A stretch of DNA of 64,000 nt from Ctena decussata (GCA_963989385.1 OZ022509.1:52220271-52284270); one strand, 5' to 3'. Shown: positions 23,104 to 34,885, numbered from the stretch's first letter. Made by a program: numbers and translations. The notes: generated from the sequence alone by a model not told the origin.

Positions 23104-25199
23104 ACAATAAAAAGCAGACAGAAATGTACGCCATTACCCCACCCACTCGTTTCATACATTGAGAGAACCGAGACGAGTAAACCAACACGTCAAAGTGTTA
23201 ATAAAACACAGCTTGATAGCCCAAAGGACAGATCAAAGAGTAGTACGGTGAAGATAGCCCCACTGAAGGATAAACCGATGGCTGAGCAAGTGTATGGTAG
23301 TGACAATAAAGTATTTGACACTGAGTTGTGTAAGTTCAGAAATGAATTGAAAGCTTTTTTTGTTGACATGGACAGCAAACTAGCTGAAAAGATACAATCT
23401 TTGGACAGGAAATTCAGCTGTATGTTTAAGGAGTTTGGGGAAGAGCTTTCAAGTCTAAGGAATGAGATAAATGATAAGGTTGATGAGGTGAACGTTAAAG
23501 TCACTGAAATGGAGAGAAGTCTAGAATTTCAGGCTCAGACTATTGAAGAAAGTGAGAGTAATTAAAATCTGAAAAAGTTCCTTCAAGAGCAGAGAATACA
23601 TACAGAAGTAGGAACATGGGCCAGACTACGTAGTTTCGGCTAATAAAGCCTCGTCAGTGACCCTGACAATATCTGGTGATGAAACAAGAAAAAAGCATAC
23701 TGTAACTTCTTAATTTTAATTGGGCAGTCGATTCAAAGACTGATTAATTTCAAAAGGATCCAATTAATATAACAGACGATGATTTAGAATAATAGTCTAA
23801 ATCGATCTCAAATTTTAGATTTCTCAGAATCTATCCTCTGATCTCAAAGGATGTTAATAAAATGTAATTTGCACTATGGATGATGTACGATGAGACGTTT
23901 TACGGCCTCCACACGGCACAACACCAGCTGCAGTGAGGTAAAATTAAAATCTGAAAAAGTTCCTTCAAGAGCAGAGAATATATACAGAAGTAGGAACATG
24001 GGCCAGACTACGTAGTTTCGGCTTATAAAGCCTCGTTAGTGACCCTGACAATATCTGGTGATGAAACAAGAAAAAAGCATACTGTAACTTCTCAATTTTA
24101 ATTGGGCAGCCGATTCAAAGACTGATTAATTTTAAAAGGATCCAAATAATATAACAGACGATGATTTAGAATAATAGTCTAAATCGATCTCAAATTTTAG
24201 ATTTCTCAGAATCTATCCTCTGATCTCAAAGGATGTAAATAAAATATAATCTGCACTATGGATGATGTACGATGAGACGTTTTACGGCCTCCACACGGCA
24301 CAACACCAGCTGCAGTGAGGTAAAATTAAAATCTGAAAAAGTTCCTTCAAGAGCAGAGAATATATACAGAAGTAGGAACATGGGCCAGACTACGTAGTTT
24401 CGGCTTATAAAGCCTCGTTAGTGACCCTGACAATATCTGGTGATGAAACAAGAAAAAAGCATACTGTAACTTCTTAATTTTAATTGGGCAGCCGATTCAA
24501 AGACTGATTAATTTTAAAAGGATCAAAATAATATAACAGACGATGATTTAGAATAATAGTCTAAATCGATCTCAAATTTTAGATTTCTCAGAATCTATCC
24601 TCTGATCTCAAAGGATGTAAATAAAATATAATCTGCACTCTGGATGATGTACGGGGAGACGTTTTACGGCCTCCACACGGCACAACACCAGCAGACAGAG
24701 AAGTTAGAGAAAGTTGCAAGTGATCTGGACAGTAGAATAAAGGTCATGAACCAAAAGCTTTTGCTTTTAGAAAAGCGAGATAGAAAGTATAATTTGCTCT
24801 TCTATGGAGTGGCTGAAGAGAGATCTGAGGACCTGTTTGAGAATGTACGACAACTTTGTAAGGAGGATCTAGGAATTGAGTCGGATAGAGTGGATAACAT
24901 GTACTTTACACATGGCCATCGAATGCCAACAAAGAGAAATGAGGGTCCTAAACCAATTATTATACGGTTCTGCTCTTATCAGGATAGAGATTTAGTCCTC
25001 TCGCTGGCTTATAAGCTAGCGGGTTCAAGAAGGAGAATATTATCTGACTTGCCTGTAGACATGAAAAAAGAAAGGGACCGGCTGGCAAAAATATACGGCA
25101 AAATGAAAAGCTCCAGACTAGGATCAGAGACAAAGGGTTGAATGTTTTCCTGGCAGTCGGAAAAGACAGGGGTGATATGTGGGTGAAAAGAGATGTGTG
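23104..25199 (+). pseudogene. LINE (L1/Tx1-like) ORF1 remnant, interrupted
   Basis: The upstream part (open from about 23,104; first in-frame ATG at 23,278; stop at 23,563-23,565) encodes a basic stretch and then a coiled-coil-like region (SLRNEINDKVDEVNVKV). The downstream part (24,644-25,141) encodes another coiled coil followed by an RRM-like and C-terminal segment typical of L1-type ORF1 proteins (RKYNLLFYGVAEE, HGHRMP, PIIIRF, ILSDLPVDMKKERDRLAKI). A +1 shift near 25,110 brings in the rest of the C-terminus (GLNVFLAVGKDRG) up to a stop at 25,197-25,199, followed by an A-run. Three tandem 382 bp units separate the halves. ORF1 proteins of this class bind the element's RNA. This copy is dead because of the insertion and the frameshift. 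No ORF2 follows it. Confidence 0.75.
23561..24706 (+). repeat. three tandem copies of a 382 bp unit
   Basis: The start block ATTAAAATCTGAAAAAGTTC recurs at 23,561, 23,943 and 24,325, an exact 382 bp spacing. Each unit carries the short stem CGGCTTATAAAGCCTCG (CGGCTAATAAAGCCTCG in the first) and ends in a segment matching the resumed ORF1 (GGATGATGTACG through CAACACCAGC). Copies differ at only a few bases, so the amplification looks recent compared with the LINE itself. Confidence 0.9.
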
Positions 25200-25503
25200 A
25201 ACAAAAAAAAAATTTCAATAAAATCTGACTTCGGGGGTCTAGGAAAATAGTTTAATATTACTTGCTTGTTTGGGGTTAGGGGTCAGACTGGGACATTAGC
25301 AAGAACAATCAACTGTAGTGTGCCTGTGGATTTTGTGATGCCCACAAATGGCTAATTTTCCAGTTGGGTCAAATGAAAAAGTGGTTATTTGTGGTTGTCC
25401 CAATGTTTGGGCCTTTTGCAGTACTTAAGATAGGGATCTCCGATGAATTCAGATTTTGATATATGCATCCTACGCCGAAGGCAAATATTTGTTTTTGCAT
25501 TTT

Positions 25504-26839
25504 AGCTCACCTGAGCCGAAGGCTCACAGGTGAACTCATAATATAGGCAGGTGTCCGTCGTCCGTCCGTCAACATTTTCAAACGACATCTCCTCTGACAC
25601 TACAAGTCCTATTGTAACCAATTTCATATATAGCATCTACAGGCAGCGGAAATATTATCCAAATCGCTTCATAACTTTGGTTGCTATGGCAAATTAAAGT
25701 TTCCATTGAATTGTATGGGAAAAATTGAAAACTTGCATTTATTGCTATGTCACTGCAGATATTTTGACAAAACTTTTACGGAAGTGTATCTTGAGTGAGT
25801 CTGCTATCAACCGCATGAAATGTATGTAAATTGCACAATTTGGCTGGTTGCCATTGCAACCGAATGATTAAAAATAGAAAAAAAATATTCAAAACTCATC
25901 TTCTCAGAAACTATGCTACCAATGAAGCTCAATCTTTACAGAAAGGATCTCAGTACTAGCGTCTATGAAAGTACTGTCTTTCTTGGCGATTGCTTTAACA
26001 GTTTGGTTGCTATGGGAACTTAAAGTTGCCTTTGACTTATAATGGCAAAATGGAAAATTTGCATTTACTGCTATGTCACTATAGATATTTTGACAAAACT
26101 TCATTGAAATGTTCCTTGAGTAGTCCTCGACCAGTGGTATTAAAATTATGCATATTGCGCAATTTGGCTGATTGCCATGGCAACCAAAAAATTGAAAAAA
26201 AAAAATTGAAAAAAATCATCTCCTCAAATACTATGCGACTGATACAGCTCAAACTTTACACAAGGGCTGTTAGTACTAGCCTCTATTAAAACATTGTTTC
26301 TCATGGCAGTTGCTCCAGTAGTTTTGTTTCTTTGGGAGCTTTAAGTTGCCATTGAAAATTTCTATTTATTGCTATATCGCTGCAGATAATTTGACAAAAC
26401 TTTTATAGAATTGTTCCAGGAGTAGTCATCTAGCAACTGCATGAAATTTATGCTAATGGCACAATTTGGCTGTTTGCCAAGGTAACCAAATGGTTAAAAT
26501 TAGAAAACATTCTCAAAAATCGTCTTCCCGAAAACCAATTGGCCGATAAAGCTGAAACTTTACTGAAAGGATCTTAGTAATAGCCTCTATTGAATTACCG
26601 TTTTTTTATTGTTGCCAATGTGGTTTGTTGCTATGGCAACTTAGAGTTTCCATAGACTTATAATGGGAAAAATGTGAATTAGCATTTATTTCTGTGTTAG
26701 GTAGATATTTTGACAAAAGTTTTACAGAAATGTTCACATTCCCACACAAGAAGTAGACTTCAAAATTCTGTCATATTGTACAATTTGCCTTAGAGTTACT
26801 TACCCCTTAGTGCTGCGGAGGAATGGACTCAGGTGAGCT
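25504..26839. mobile_element. AGCTCACCTGAG-ended element with internal tandem repeats
   Basis: The left end AGCTCACCTGAGCC and the right end CTCAGGTGAGCT are inverted copies. Inside, a unit of about 305-320 bp recurs (AGTACTAGCGTCTAT near 25,951, AGTACTAGCCTCTAT near 26,271, AGTAATAGCCTCTAT near 26,576), each with GTTGCTATGG and TTTGACAAAACTT blocks. This type of terminus is abundant in bivalve genomes in my general knowledge. Non-coding. Confidence 0.75.
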
Positions 26840-27384
26840 ACAGGACCAGTGGTCCTCTGGTTTATTAACGGCTTTTAAATTTAAATGTAGAAGTTGTAAA
26901 CCGCATTTGTTTTGGCTTTTGAGAAAAGCTTAAAATTAACGTCAGGCTTCCATTTTGGTGTAAGTTAGCGGAAAGCAGCTGCTCCACATCTGGCAATATG
27001 CCCTTATAATAAAATCTGTCATAATACAACTCCACTACATGAACACACGAAAATAGTTCCGTGGTTCATAACTGAAGGTGTTTCAAGTCTCTTTCTCTTG
27101 AGTTTCATGTTAAACAGATGCATATAAGTGGAATGCAAGAACGAAGAAGTTTAGTACTAGATGTATTGTTTTCTGATTTTTACACTGAATATCACTGAGG
27201 TATGGATAGACTGTACCGGTTAACTTCATCATGCACGTTTGCTGCAGGTCTTATGGGTAATAAAATGACAAATGCAAGAAGTTTTTGTGTCCCAAAGGCA
27301 AACTTAATTCTGAATTCCTTCGACTTGAATCCCACAAGAAAGCAAAATTTAGCTGAATTTAAAACATTTACAAGATACATTAAT
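26840..27384. other. no recognised feature
   Basis: Unique-looking sequence. The 100-codon plus-strand open frame at 27,202 runs into the following MITE-A and has no domain motif. Confidence 0.4.
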
Positions 27385-27605
27385 GAGCCGCGACACGACA
27401 AAACGAACAAAGTGGTTGTGCGACCAGCGCAGACTCAGATCAGCCTGGGCATCAGAGTCTTAGCTGTTCGCATGGAGGTAGCTTTGACTCTAGCTACCAT
27501 TTAAGCGCTTAGCAAAGTGTCTTATCAGACTTGGCGGATGCCCAGGCTGATCGCAGTCTGCGCTGGGCGTACAACCACTTTGTTGGTTTTCTCGCGTCGC
27601 GGCTC
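27385..27605. mobile_element. MITE-A copy
   Basis: Begins GAGCCGCGACACGACAAAAC and ends CTCGCGTCGCGGCTC, with the usual inner blocks. Flanks TAAT and ATTT do not match. Confidence 0.85.
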
Positions 27606-28295
27606 ATTTTAACTTTTTCTTACTCTCCTCAAAGTGCATTATGGTAAACAGAAATACTTTCAGGGGAAGCAACTCTCATTTACGTCCCTTATTAATAGGG
27701 GTCAGCCTTTAAATGAAAGAATTTACATCTGTGGTATGTTCACTGGAAACAATTTGGTTTAAATTACACGTATCTTTACTTTGTGTGCTTGAAACTGATG
27801 GCGTTTGTAGTTTTGCGTGTAATGACCCTTTGAGACGACGTTTCAGTAAAGCGTCTTCCTGACAGAGAAATGTGAGGCAGTGTGAAATTAACCAAATTAA
27901 TTCTCTATCTACTGCAAACACTATAGTGCCTTACTATTCCTTAAGGCAATGCCACTAGGACGCTCAAATGCGAAAGTTTTACTGAATCTTGCGAACCCTA
28001 CCATCCCCCATCATTTGAATTGAGTTTAGTAACTGCTTAATCCTTCTGTCAATTATGGTAAAGCGAATACTAAATAATAAACTGACCAATGACCATATTA
28101 TACCTTTTAAGATATTGCAATATTTTGCGTCAGTTTTACTGGTGCCAGGGGTGGAGCGTGATCAGTATTGCACATTTCATTACTGGTCATGAAAAGACTC
28201 AGTTTAACCGAGTCTGTTGTTTTACAATTCTTGCTGTATTCTTGCTTCCGCAGGAGCTGACTTTTAGAACTTGTTACAACTAGAAACATGGTAAC
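27606..28295. other. no gene; one repeat fragment at 28,138-28,262
   Basis: The fragment (GGTGCCAGGGG, TTACTGGTCATGA, AACCGAGTCTGTTG, CTTGCTTCC) belongs to the family tandemly repeated at 17.5 kb. The rest is featureless to my reading. Confidence 0.5.
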
Positions 28296-30746
28296 TAATA
28301 GGGCCCCGCCTTTAGGTAACTGTTGATGACATTTAAGTCATATGTGCCCAACCAGAAATAACAATACCAGCTTTCTATTATCAAGTTGTTCCTTCATATT
28401 CAATATGCTGTTTGAAATTAAGCCTCTGGTAGTGCCATTAAGATATGGGCAAAATACACAATCATGATTGATTATAACATGGGCAACAACTCTGTGAAGC
28501 AGGAAACTGATGTTACCATTCTTGCATTCTGCACACCTTCAGATCATCTAATGATGCTTCATATTTGTACCAAGTTTTATAAAAAAATATCTTCAAAGGT
28601 TTTAAAGTTATACAGCGGACAAGATCTTCATACCTAAAATAACAGAGGGAAGGTGTAGTTATAGTTCCTTTTCTCTTCACATTGTCTGATGACGTTTATA
28701 TTTGTACCAAGTTTTGTGAAAATATCTTAAACAGTTTTAAAGTTAGAGAGCAAACAGACTGTAAACTAGACTAATAATTTCTAGACTGTAAACTACCAAG
28801 GGGAAATTTAGATGAAGTTACAGTTCTTATTCACTGCTCACTGTCTGATGATGCCATATATTATGTACAAGTTTTATGAAAATATCTTTGATAGTTTTAA
28901 AGCTATAGAGCGGACATGATTTCTATATTCAAAATTACAAAGGGGCATAATTCAGTAAAAAATGTGATGATGCTTTACTCTTGTACCAAGTCTTGTGAAA
29001 ATATCTCTAATGGTTTCAGAGTTAAAGAGCGGACACGATTTCTGTACTCAAAATTTCAAAGGGGCATAAGTTAGTAAATAATGTAGGCAGTGTTATGGTT
29101 TTTGTTCTCTGCATATTGACTGATAATGCTTGACATTTTTACGAAGTCACATGAAAATACCTCTTAACGGTTTCAGATTTATGAAGCGGACATGATTTCT
29201 GTACTCAAAATAACAAAGGGGTATAATTCAGTAAATAATAAAAGGGGTATAATTCAGTAAATAATGTAGGCAGAGTTATGGTTCTTGTTCTCTGCACATC
29301 GTCTGACGATGCTTTACATTTGTACCAAGTCTTGTGAAAATATCTTTATTGGTTTCAGAGTTATAGAGCAGACACAATTTCTGCACTCAAAATTTCAAAG
29401 GGGCATCATTCAGTAAACAATGTAGGCAGAGTTATGGTTTTTGTAATCTGCACATCGTCTGATGATGCTTTACATTTGTGCCAAGTCTCGTGAAAATATC
29501 TTTATCTGTTTCAGAATTACGGAGCAAACACGATTTCTGTACTCAAAATTACAAAGGGGCATAATTCAGTTAATACTGTAGGCAGAGTTATGGTTCTTGT
29601 TCTCTGCACATTGTCTGAAGATGTTTTACATTTGTACCAAGTCTCGTGAAAATATCTTTAACAGTTTCAAAGTTATGGAGTGGACACGATTTCTGTACTC
29701 AAAATTTCAAAGGGGCATAATTCAGTGAATACTGTAGGCAGAGTTATGGTTCTTGTTCTCTGCACATTGTCTGATGATGCTTTACATTTGTACCAAGTCT
29801 CGTGAAAATATCTTTATCTGTTTCAGAATTACGGAGCAAACACGATTTCTGTACTCAAAATTACAAAGGGGCATAATTCAGTTAATACTGTAGGCAGTGT
29901 TATGGTTCTTGCTCTCTGCACATTGTCTGATAATGCTTTACATTTATACCAAGTCTCGTGAAAATATCTTTAACGGTTTCAGAGTTATGGAGCGGACACG
30001 ATTTTTGTACTCAAAATTTCAAGGGGGCATAATTCAGTAAAAATTGTAGGTGGAGTTATGGTTCTTTTTCTCTGCACATCGTCTGATGATGTTTTACATT
30101 TGTACCAAGTCTCGTGAAAATATCTTTATCGGTTTCAGAGTTATTGAGCGGACACAAAATAATGACGGACGGACGGACAGACAGACGGACTGACGGACGG
30201 ACAGACAGACAGACAGACAAGGTGATTACTATAGGGCCTCCGGAGACTTCGTCTGGCAGACATTTGTACCAAGTCTCGTGAAAATATCTTTAAGGGTTTC
30301 AGAGTTATGGAGCGGACACGATTTCTGTACTCAAAATTACAAAGGGGAATAATTCAGTTAATACTGTAGGCAGAGTTATGGTTCTTGCTCTCTGCACATC
30401 GACTGATAATGCTTTATATTATACCAAGTCTCGTGAAAATATCTTTAACGGTTTCAGAGTTATGGAGCGGACACGATTTTTGTACTCAAAATTTCAAAGG
30501 GCATAATTCAGTTAAAATTGAAGGTAGAGTTATGGGTCTTGTTCTCTGCACATCGTCTGATAATGCTTTACATTTGTACCAAGTCTCGTGAAAATATCTT
30601 TATCGGTTTCAGAGTTATTGAGCGGACACAAAATGATGACGGACGGACGGACAGACGGACGGACGGACGACGGACAGACAGACAGACGGACGGACAAGGT
30701 GATTACAATAGGGCCTCCGCAGACTTCGTCTGGCGGGGCCCTAATA
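28296..30746 (+). mobile_element. GGGCCCCGCC-ended non-autonomous element
   Basis: Terminal inverted repeats TAATAGGGCCCCGCC (28,296-28,310) and GGCGGGGCCCTAATA (30,732-30,746) bound 2.45 kb. The interior is mostly a 156 bp tandem array ending in (GACGGACGGACAGAC)n and a GGGCCTCCG...ACTTCGTCTGGC block. That near-terminal block occurs twice (about 30,131-30,259 and 30,604-30,735), so about 473 bp including the end was duplicated within the element. No transposase frame is visible. Confidence 0.8.
28500..30640 (+). repeat. 156 bp tandem array (satellite-like)
   Basis: The CGATTTCTGTACTCAAAAT block (CGATTTTTGT in the last of these) recurs at 29,531, 29,687, 29,843 and 29,999, exactly 156 bp apart. 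Each unit also carries ACCAAGTCTCGTGAAAATAT and AGGCAGAGTTATGG. Units on the left (28.5-29.1 kb) are shorter and more diverged; those on the right are nearly identical. This gradient suggests growth by unequal exchange toward the right end. Confidence 0.9.
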
Positions 30747-30754
30747 ATGCAACA

Positions 30755-31108
30755 CAGAAATAGAGGAGCTTACATGAGTGCTCCATTACTATTGGATTTA
30801 TTAATCGAGTTGGGGAAAAAGAAAAGATGCGCGGCTATGCCGAGCATCTTATCGGTTTTCCTCTACGAGTTTAACAAATTCAATAACACAGCAGCACGAA
30901 TGCAAATTTTTTATCATCTGACACACAAAATTGCATTTTATTAGCAAATTGTGCACTAAAATATCGCGATGATGCCATTAGAAAACGCAACGTTTTTATG
31001 GACGTCAACGCATAACGTTACGACGTAATTTTCATATGTAAACCACTAGTTGATTGTCGTTTTAATGCATGGTGGCTGGGTGCAACGTCATAATTATGAT
31101 AATTACAA
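30755..31108 (-). mobile_element. MITE-K copy 1
   Basis: Read on the minus strand it matches the 55,080-55,437 copy: an AACTAGTGGTTTAC-like block, TTGACGTCCATAAAAACG, then a palindrome around AAACCGATAAGATGCTCGGC and its reverse complement. It starts less than 10 bp from the right end of the preceding element. The plus-strand open frame here is produced by the palindrome. Confidence 0.75.
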
Positions 31109-31382
31109 AGTAAACATGTGTAGTATCAAAATCACAAATTCTAACAGGCCCCGTATGCAGGCCTGTGAAAGAAAGGGCATGGGGTGGGGAGTGCGAATTT
31201 AAAAAAATATTTAAAACGGATGCATAAGTTAAGAAAACCCAGATTTTGAGTCCAACGTTAAGGGTGTCAACTCAGACTCAGGCAGAAAAAATATGAATTG
31301 AAATACTTTGCCGAGTTAGTGGGATGTGTTTGCACCGTACGTTCGTTCCAAGGAAACCTACCAACCAGCCATTAAGCTAAGC

Positions 31383-31553
31383 TCAGGCAGCCATACCTGT
31401 TGTAGTTTCAATCCAGTTTCTGTAGTGAGGAACGGATGCATCAACAGCAGGTATGATGTCATGATTGCAGTATCGCCAGCCGAGACTAGACACACCTATC
31501 TGTTCCCATCTGCCAAGGGAATTTCGGCATACCAGTGGTCCTCCGGAGTCACC
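31383..31553 (-). CDS. exon 19: S1 protease, catalytic Ser and stop
   Basis: Acceptor CTTTGCAG, phase 0, 56 codons and TGA at 31,383-31,385. GDSGGPLVCRNS gives Ser195. The 214-220 segment reads SSLGWRYC, and the 225-228 segment reads PAVD (PGVY in trypsin). The end RNWIETTTGMAA is the usual C-terminal helix with no extra domain. The frame is open for 39 codons upstream of the acceptor, but that part is intron. Confidence 0.93.
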   Translation of the reverse strand, partial: GDSGGPLVCRNSLGRWEQIGVSSLGWRYCNHDIIPAVDASVPHYRNWIETTTGMAA

Positions 31554-32079
31554 CTGCAAAGAGGCCCACAACAACGTAAGGACTACTGCGCTTTGTGTTG
31601 CACGTGTTTGCAGTATAAAGTTACAGCTGATAGCTGAGCCAATTGGATAATATAAGGACAAAACTTCCACTGCATGCTACTAGAGGAGATATTGGGTAAG
31701 TTAAAGTTCAGAATAGGTAGCGTATAATTTGTGGCTTTAGCGCGTCTTAACGATTTTCGATCACGGTAAGACAGGGTCCCGTTATGCATGCATCTGGTTC
31801 GGGATGGAAGCGGTGAACTGTCCTAAGTTTTGTCTTATTACATGTATCCAAGAGACCACTAAATGTCATCTGGAATTCGGACTGAAAGGGGCCTTAAATC
31901 CAATGGAGCCAATTAAACAAGTATGTTGATTGTAAAGTACATTATTGTTAGAAACTAAAGAGAATAGGTGGATGGATGACTTGTGATCTGACATCCTTTT
32001 AACAGTACATGTATTTCATTCATATACGAACTATGGAGAGTGATAACGTAAGGCGGTGTGCAACTGAATCCTGCCTACG

Positions 32080-32168
32080 GTTAGAAAGATTTCCGCCTCC
32101 TGCGGCTCTTGTACCTAGGACCGCTAGATCAACAGGCCAGCACTAAAGCCTTCAAGTTACTGGGACTC
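32080..32168 (-). repeat. SINE head-like fragment, intron 18
   Basis: Shares a TTTCCGCCT block and GGACCGCTAGATC with the candidate tRNA-derived head at 8,302-8,392. Box A is degraded. Confidence 0.4.
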
Positions 32169-32599
32169 GAAGGAACTGGAACAGAAGTTCTGTTTGGACA
32201 AGTAGGTAGAAAGACTATCAGGGTTCATTTAATGCGAACAGGTATATCTTAAGGGAAGCAACTCTGACATTTTCATTCTGTATCCCTTCTCCTTGAGAGT
32301 CAACCCTTAAACAAAAGAATTTGGTCTTCTTGGAATAAATTCTTTCTTTTAAGAATAAACCACATTTTAGAAGGGCTTCCTAACCCTAGGGAGCAAATAG
32401 AAAGTCACAAAAATTGTTACCCTTTGTAAAAATGATGGAAACACATGGAGGTGTACTAACTGCATACAACTTAAACCAACATATACAAATGTTATAAAAT
32501 ATCTATTATGAATTTTGAGCTTATTACCGTACAGTGAATAAGCTCATATGAAAACTGCATCCAATGCTCTCATCGAAAATTGCCGCATAATAATCTTAC

Positions 32600-32754
32600 C
32601 ATACAAGTCGGTGTGTGTGGCTTTTCTCCACCTACACATATAACATCGTGCGGTAAGTTTCTGCCATCTTCTGCTGGAGCCCATATATTGTTACAATCTT
32701 CCCATGGAATGACCGCGACTTTGCGCTGTCTCAAACCTTTGGGACTTTTATCAC
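32600..32754 (-). CDS. exon 18: S1 protease, pocket wall
   Basis: Acceptor ACTTTTACAG, donor GTAAGA, phases 1 to 0, 51 whole codons. RKVAVIPWEDC and DVICVGG hold the 168-182 disulfide. The exon ends HTPTCM just before GDSGG, so position 189 (chymotrypsin numbering) is Pro, not the Asp of trypsin, and 192 is Met. Confidence 0.92.
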
Positions 32755-32764
32755 CTGTAAAAGT

Positions 32765-33756
32765 GTAATTTCCTTACTTAGTGTTCATAATTGATATCTA
32801 ACAACTAGCATAATATGGTGGATTGTAGACTGTGAACTTTTAACTCACGACGGCGAAACCGGAATGAATTTATTATCGCATCTCCCCAATAACGCTTGTA
32901 AAATAGCGATAATTTACCGGTAAGAAAATTACTATTTGGGTTCGAACATTATACAGAATGAAATGCAAGAATATACCGCTTTCGATAGAGCTATATAGAG
33001 GAGGTTGCGGACAGATGTAACATTATATCCGACGTCAATTTGATATGATTGATTCGTTTTTCACTACTATCATTCGGTGCTAATATGTTCTTTGTTTAGC
33101 AAGGACCGTTTTAAGATCTGAAATGCAAGAAGTTTGGTGTAGATGAATAGAATTAGCAATAGATAAAATGCAAACACATGAAATGTTTATATTTTGTATC
33201 GGCTATTATAATCAGATTAATTTACAATTTTAAGAGTTTAAAAAAATAAATGCCTCTAAGCCCAATGCCTACTTTCAGGCATTTGTTGTGGTAGACTTTA
33301 ATAATCGCATGTACCCTTATGTGCTTAAATATAAGGACGCCTAAAACATTATGTTTTTTCCATTTGGGACAAATAAATTTTTTATTGTTTTAGGTGTCCC
33401 ATTACTTAAGCATATAAGTATTCGGGAAGTTTCTGATAAACAAGCGTTAAAAACACATGTCCATACACCGATAATTTAACCCAGTAATGCTAAGAGGTCT
33501 CTTGTACCTGAAAGCTCTGTTTCAATTATCAGAACTACCTGAATTCAATGCACTATGTGTAGGCCCTGATCAGACGCAGCGTTCTACGGATCTACATTGT
33601 CATTTTTTAACAGCTATACATACAGCGAGGATCTTTATTACTGTGTGAGGCCAGTGTAATCAGTGTCCTCCCTGTTTGTTCCAAGTGATCGCATAGTTTG
33701 GCCAAGGAAAGAAAATTAGCCATGCTACCTTACACATTTGAATGTTTGCACATCTG
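32765..33756. other. intron 17 stretch, one partial hairpin
   Basis: GTGTAGGCCCTGATCAGACGC at 33,558 matches the left arm of hairpin element E, with only a short right arm (ATCTACATTGT). The remainder shows no recognisable feature. Confidence 0.45.
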
Positions 33757-33982
33757 TGCCCGGTTGTTCAAAACAGACGACGTCGTTAGTTAACGAAACG
33801 TTAAATTTTCAAACGTACTATACGTAAAAACACTGCCATTTTTGCCGAAAATGTGCGAAGTTTTTGCACTGCAAAAACTCCTCGCAATATTACTGCAGTT
33901 GATTTTGCGGCTGCTGTAAGACTTAACGTATCAACGACTAACGACTTCGTTGAGCAAACGATGCTTTGAACAACTGGGTCCT
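33757..33982. mobile_element. MITE-C copy 2, intron 17
   Basis: Ends TGCCCGGTTGTTCAAAAC and GCTTTGAACAACTGGGTCC. It contains GACGTCGTTAGTTAACG near the left and CGACTAACGACTTCG near the right, and the palindromic AGTTTTTGCACTGCAAAAACT block. Related to 22,200-22,440. Confidence 0.8.
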
Positions 33983-34120
33983 GATCAGTACCAGTCGTAA
34001 CATAAGAACCGTAAATTTCTAAAAATTGGGATACCGTAAATAATTACAGTAACTGCCCTGAAAGTGAATTAGTTTGGTTTTACAATGCAATAAAAAGTCC
34101 AAAAAGAAACAGATGGAATA

Positions 34121-34188
34121 GCAAACGGTGAATGCCCTGATCAGACTGCTCTTTTAGCATGCTGTCTGATCTGGTTCATCACTGTTTC
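34121..34188. repeat. hairpin element E, intron 17
   Basis: GCAAACGGTGAATGCCCTG and GGTTCATCACTGTTT pair; inner stem GATCAGAC / GTCTGATC with TGCT / AGCA above it. Confidence 0.65.
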
Positions 34189-34239
34189 CTCAGACCTGTC
34201 TGTCCCAATCTTTAGAAGTTTCACAGTAATTAGAACAAC

Positions 34240-34331
34240 CCAGCAGGAACGACGTCGAAATGACATCGTATTAGCGTCGATACGACGTGACGTCGTATCG
34301 ACGTCGTGGCCACCTCATGTGCCTGCTTGAA
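34240..34331. repeat. second ACGTCG-rich palindrome
   Basis: GTCGATACGACGT and its inverse GACGTCGTATCGAC meet at about 34,290, within AGCAGG...CCTGCT ends. Same sequence flavour as the neighbour at 34,472. Confidence 0.65.
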
Positions 34332-34471
34332 ATATTTTATATGTTCCATGCAGTCTGCACATCAAACGGGCATGGAGAGTATGAAATATGTTTATGAGAA
34401 AGCAATCTGGCATTGATCATAGTTTGATTTTTGAAGATCTGACCTGTTTGACAGCCTTATATTTACCCACT

Positions 34472-34568
34472 GGGCACACTACGTCAAAATGATGTCGTTT
34501 CGACGTCGGAGCAACATCCTGACGCCGTACCGACGTTGAGACGACGTCATTTTGACGTTGTGTGCCTG
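34472..34568. repeat. palindromic ACGTCG-rich element next to exon 17 donor
   Basis: GGGCACACTACGTCAAAATG pairs with CATTTTGACGTTGTGTGCC. The interior is built from CGACGTCG-like units. It ends 24 bp into intron 17 on the gene strand. Confidence 0.7.
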
Positions 34569-34592
34569 GTAAGTAGTGTGCATAAGTCATAC

Positions 34593-34885
34593 CATTAAAA
34601 TAATCTTCTGTAAGTCCGAACCCGGTAACATAACACTCCGCTGCTGGCTGAGACAGGACGTCTTGCAACGTTGCTTCAGTACCCAAACAAACGGGCCTGG
34701 TAAAGTTATCAATACTGACATTGTACTCAAGTTCTAGGACAGCAATATCATTGGTGAGGTAACCAGACGTATGTGGAGTGTAAAAGTCATGATCCCGCTC
34801 GCGTACTGGGATGATTTGTTTGTAGTCTCCGGTTAAACGTCCCTCTGATGTGCCAAATATAACGCCGTATGTCTTCGATTTGTCT
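34593..34885 (-). CDS. exon 17: S1 protease, catalytic Asp
   Basis: Acceptor TTTCTTCCAG, donor GTATGA, phases 2 to 1, 97 whole codons. TNDIAVLELEYNV carries Asp102; RPVCLG holds the Cys that would bond the light chain; CYVTGFG replaces the usual GWG. NVS and NFT are possible glycosylation sites. The other frames are open for part of the exon but do not fit neighbouring phases. Confidence 0.92.

Noticed and set aside
28500..30640. Regular repeats as a possible CRISPR array
   Set aside because: The 156 bp units are contiguous tandem copies without unique spacers, in an animal-type genome.
31326..31637. Plus-strand frame of 103 codons opposite exon 19
   Set aside because: It is the antisense shadow of the catalytic-serine exon. 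The minus strand has the GDSGG motif and correct splice sites.
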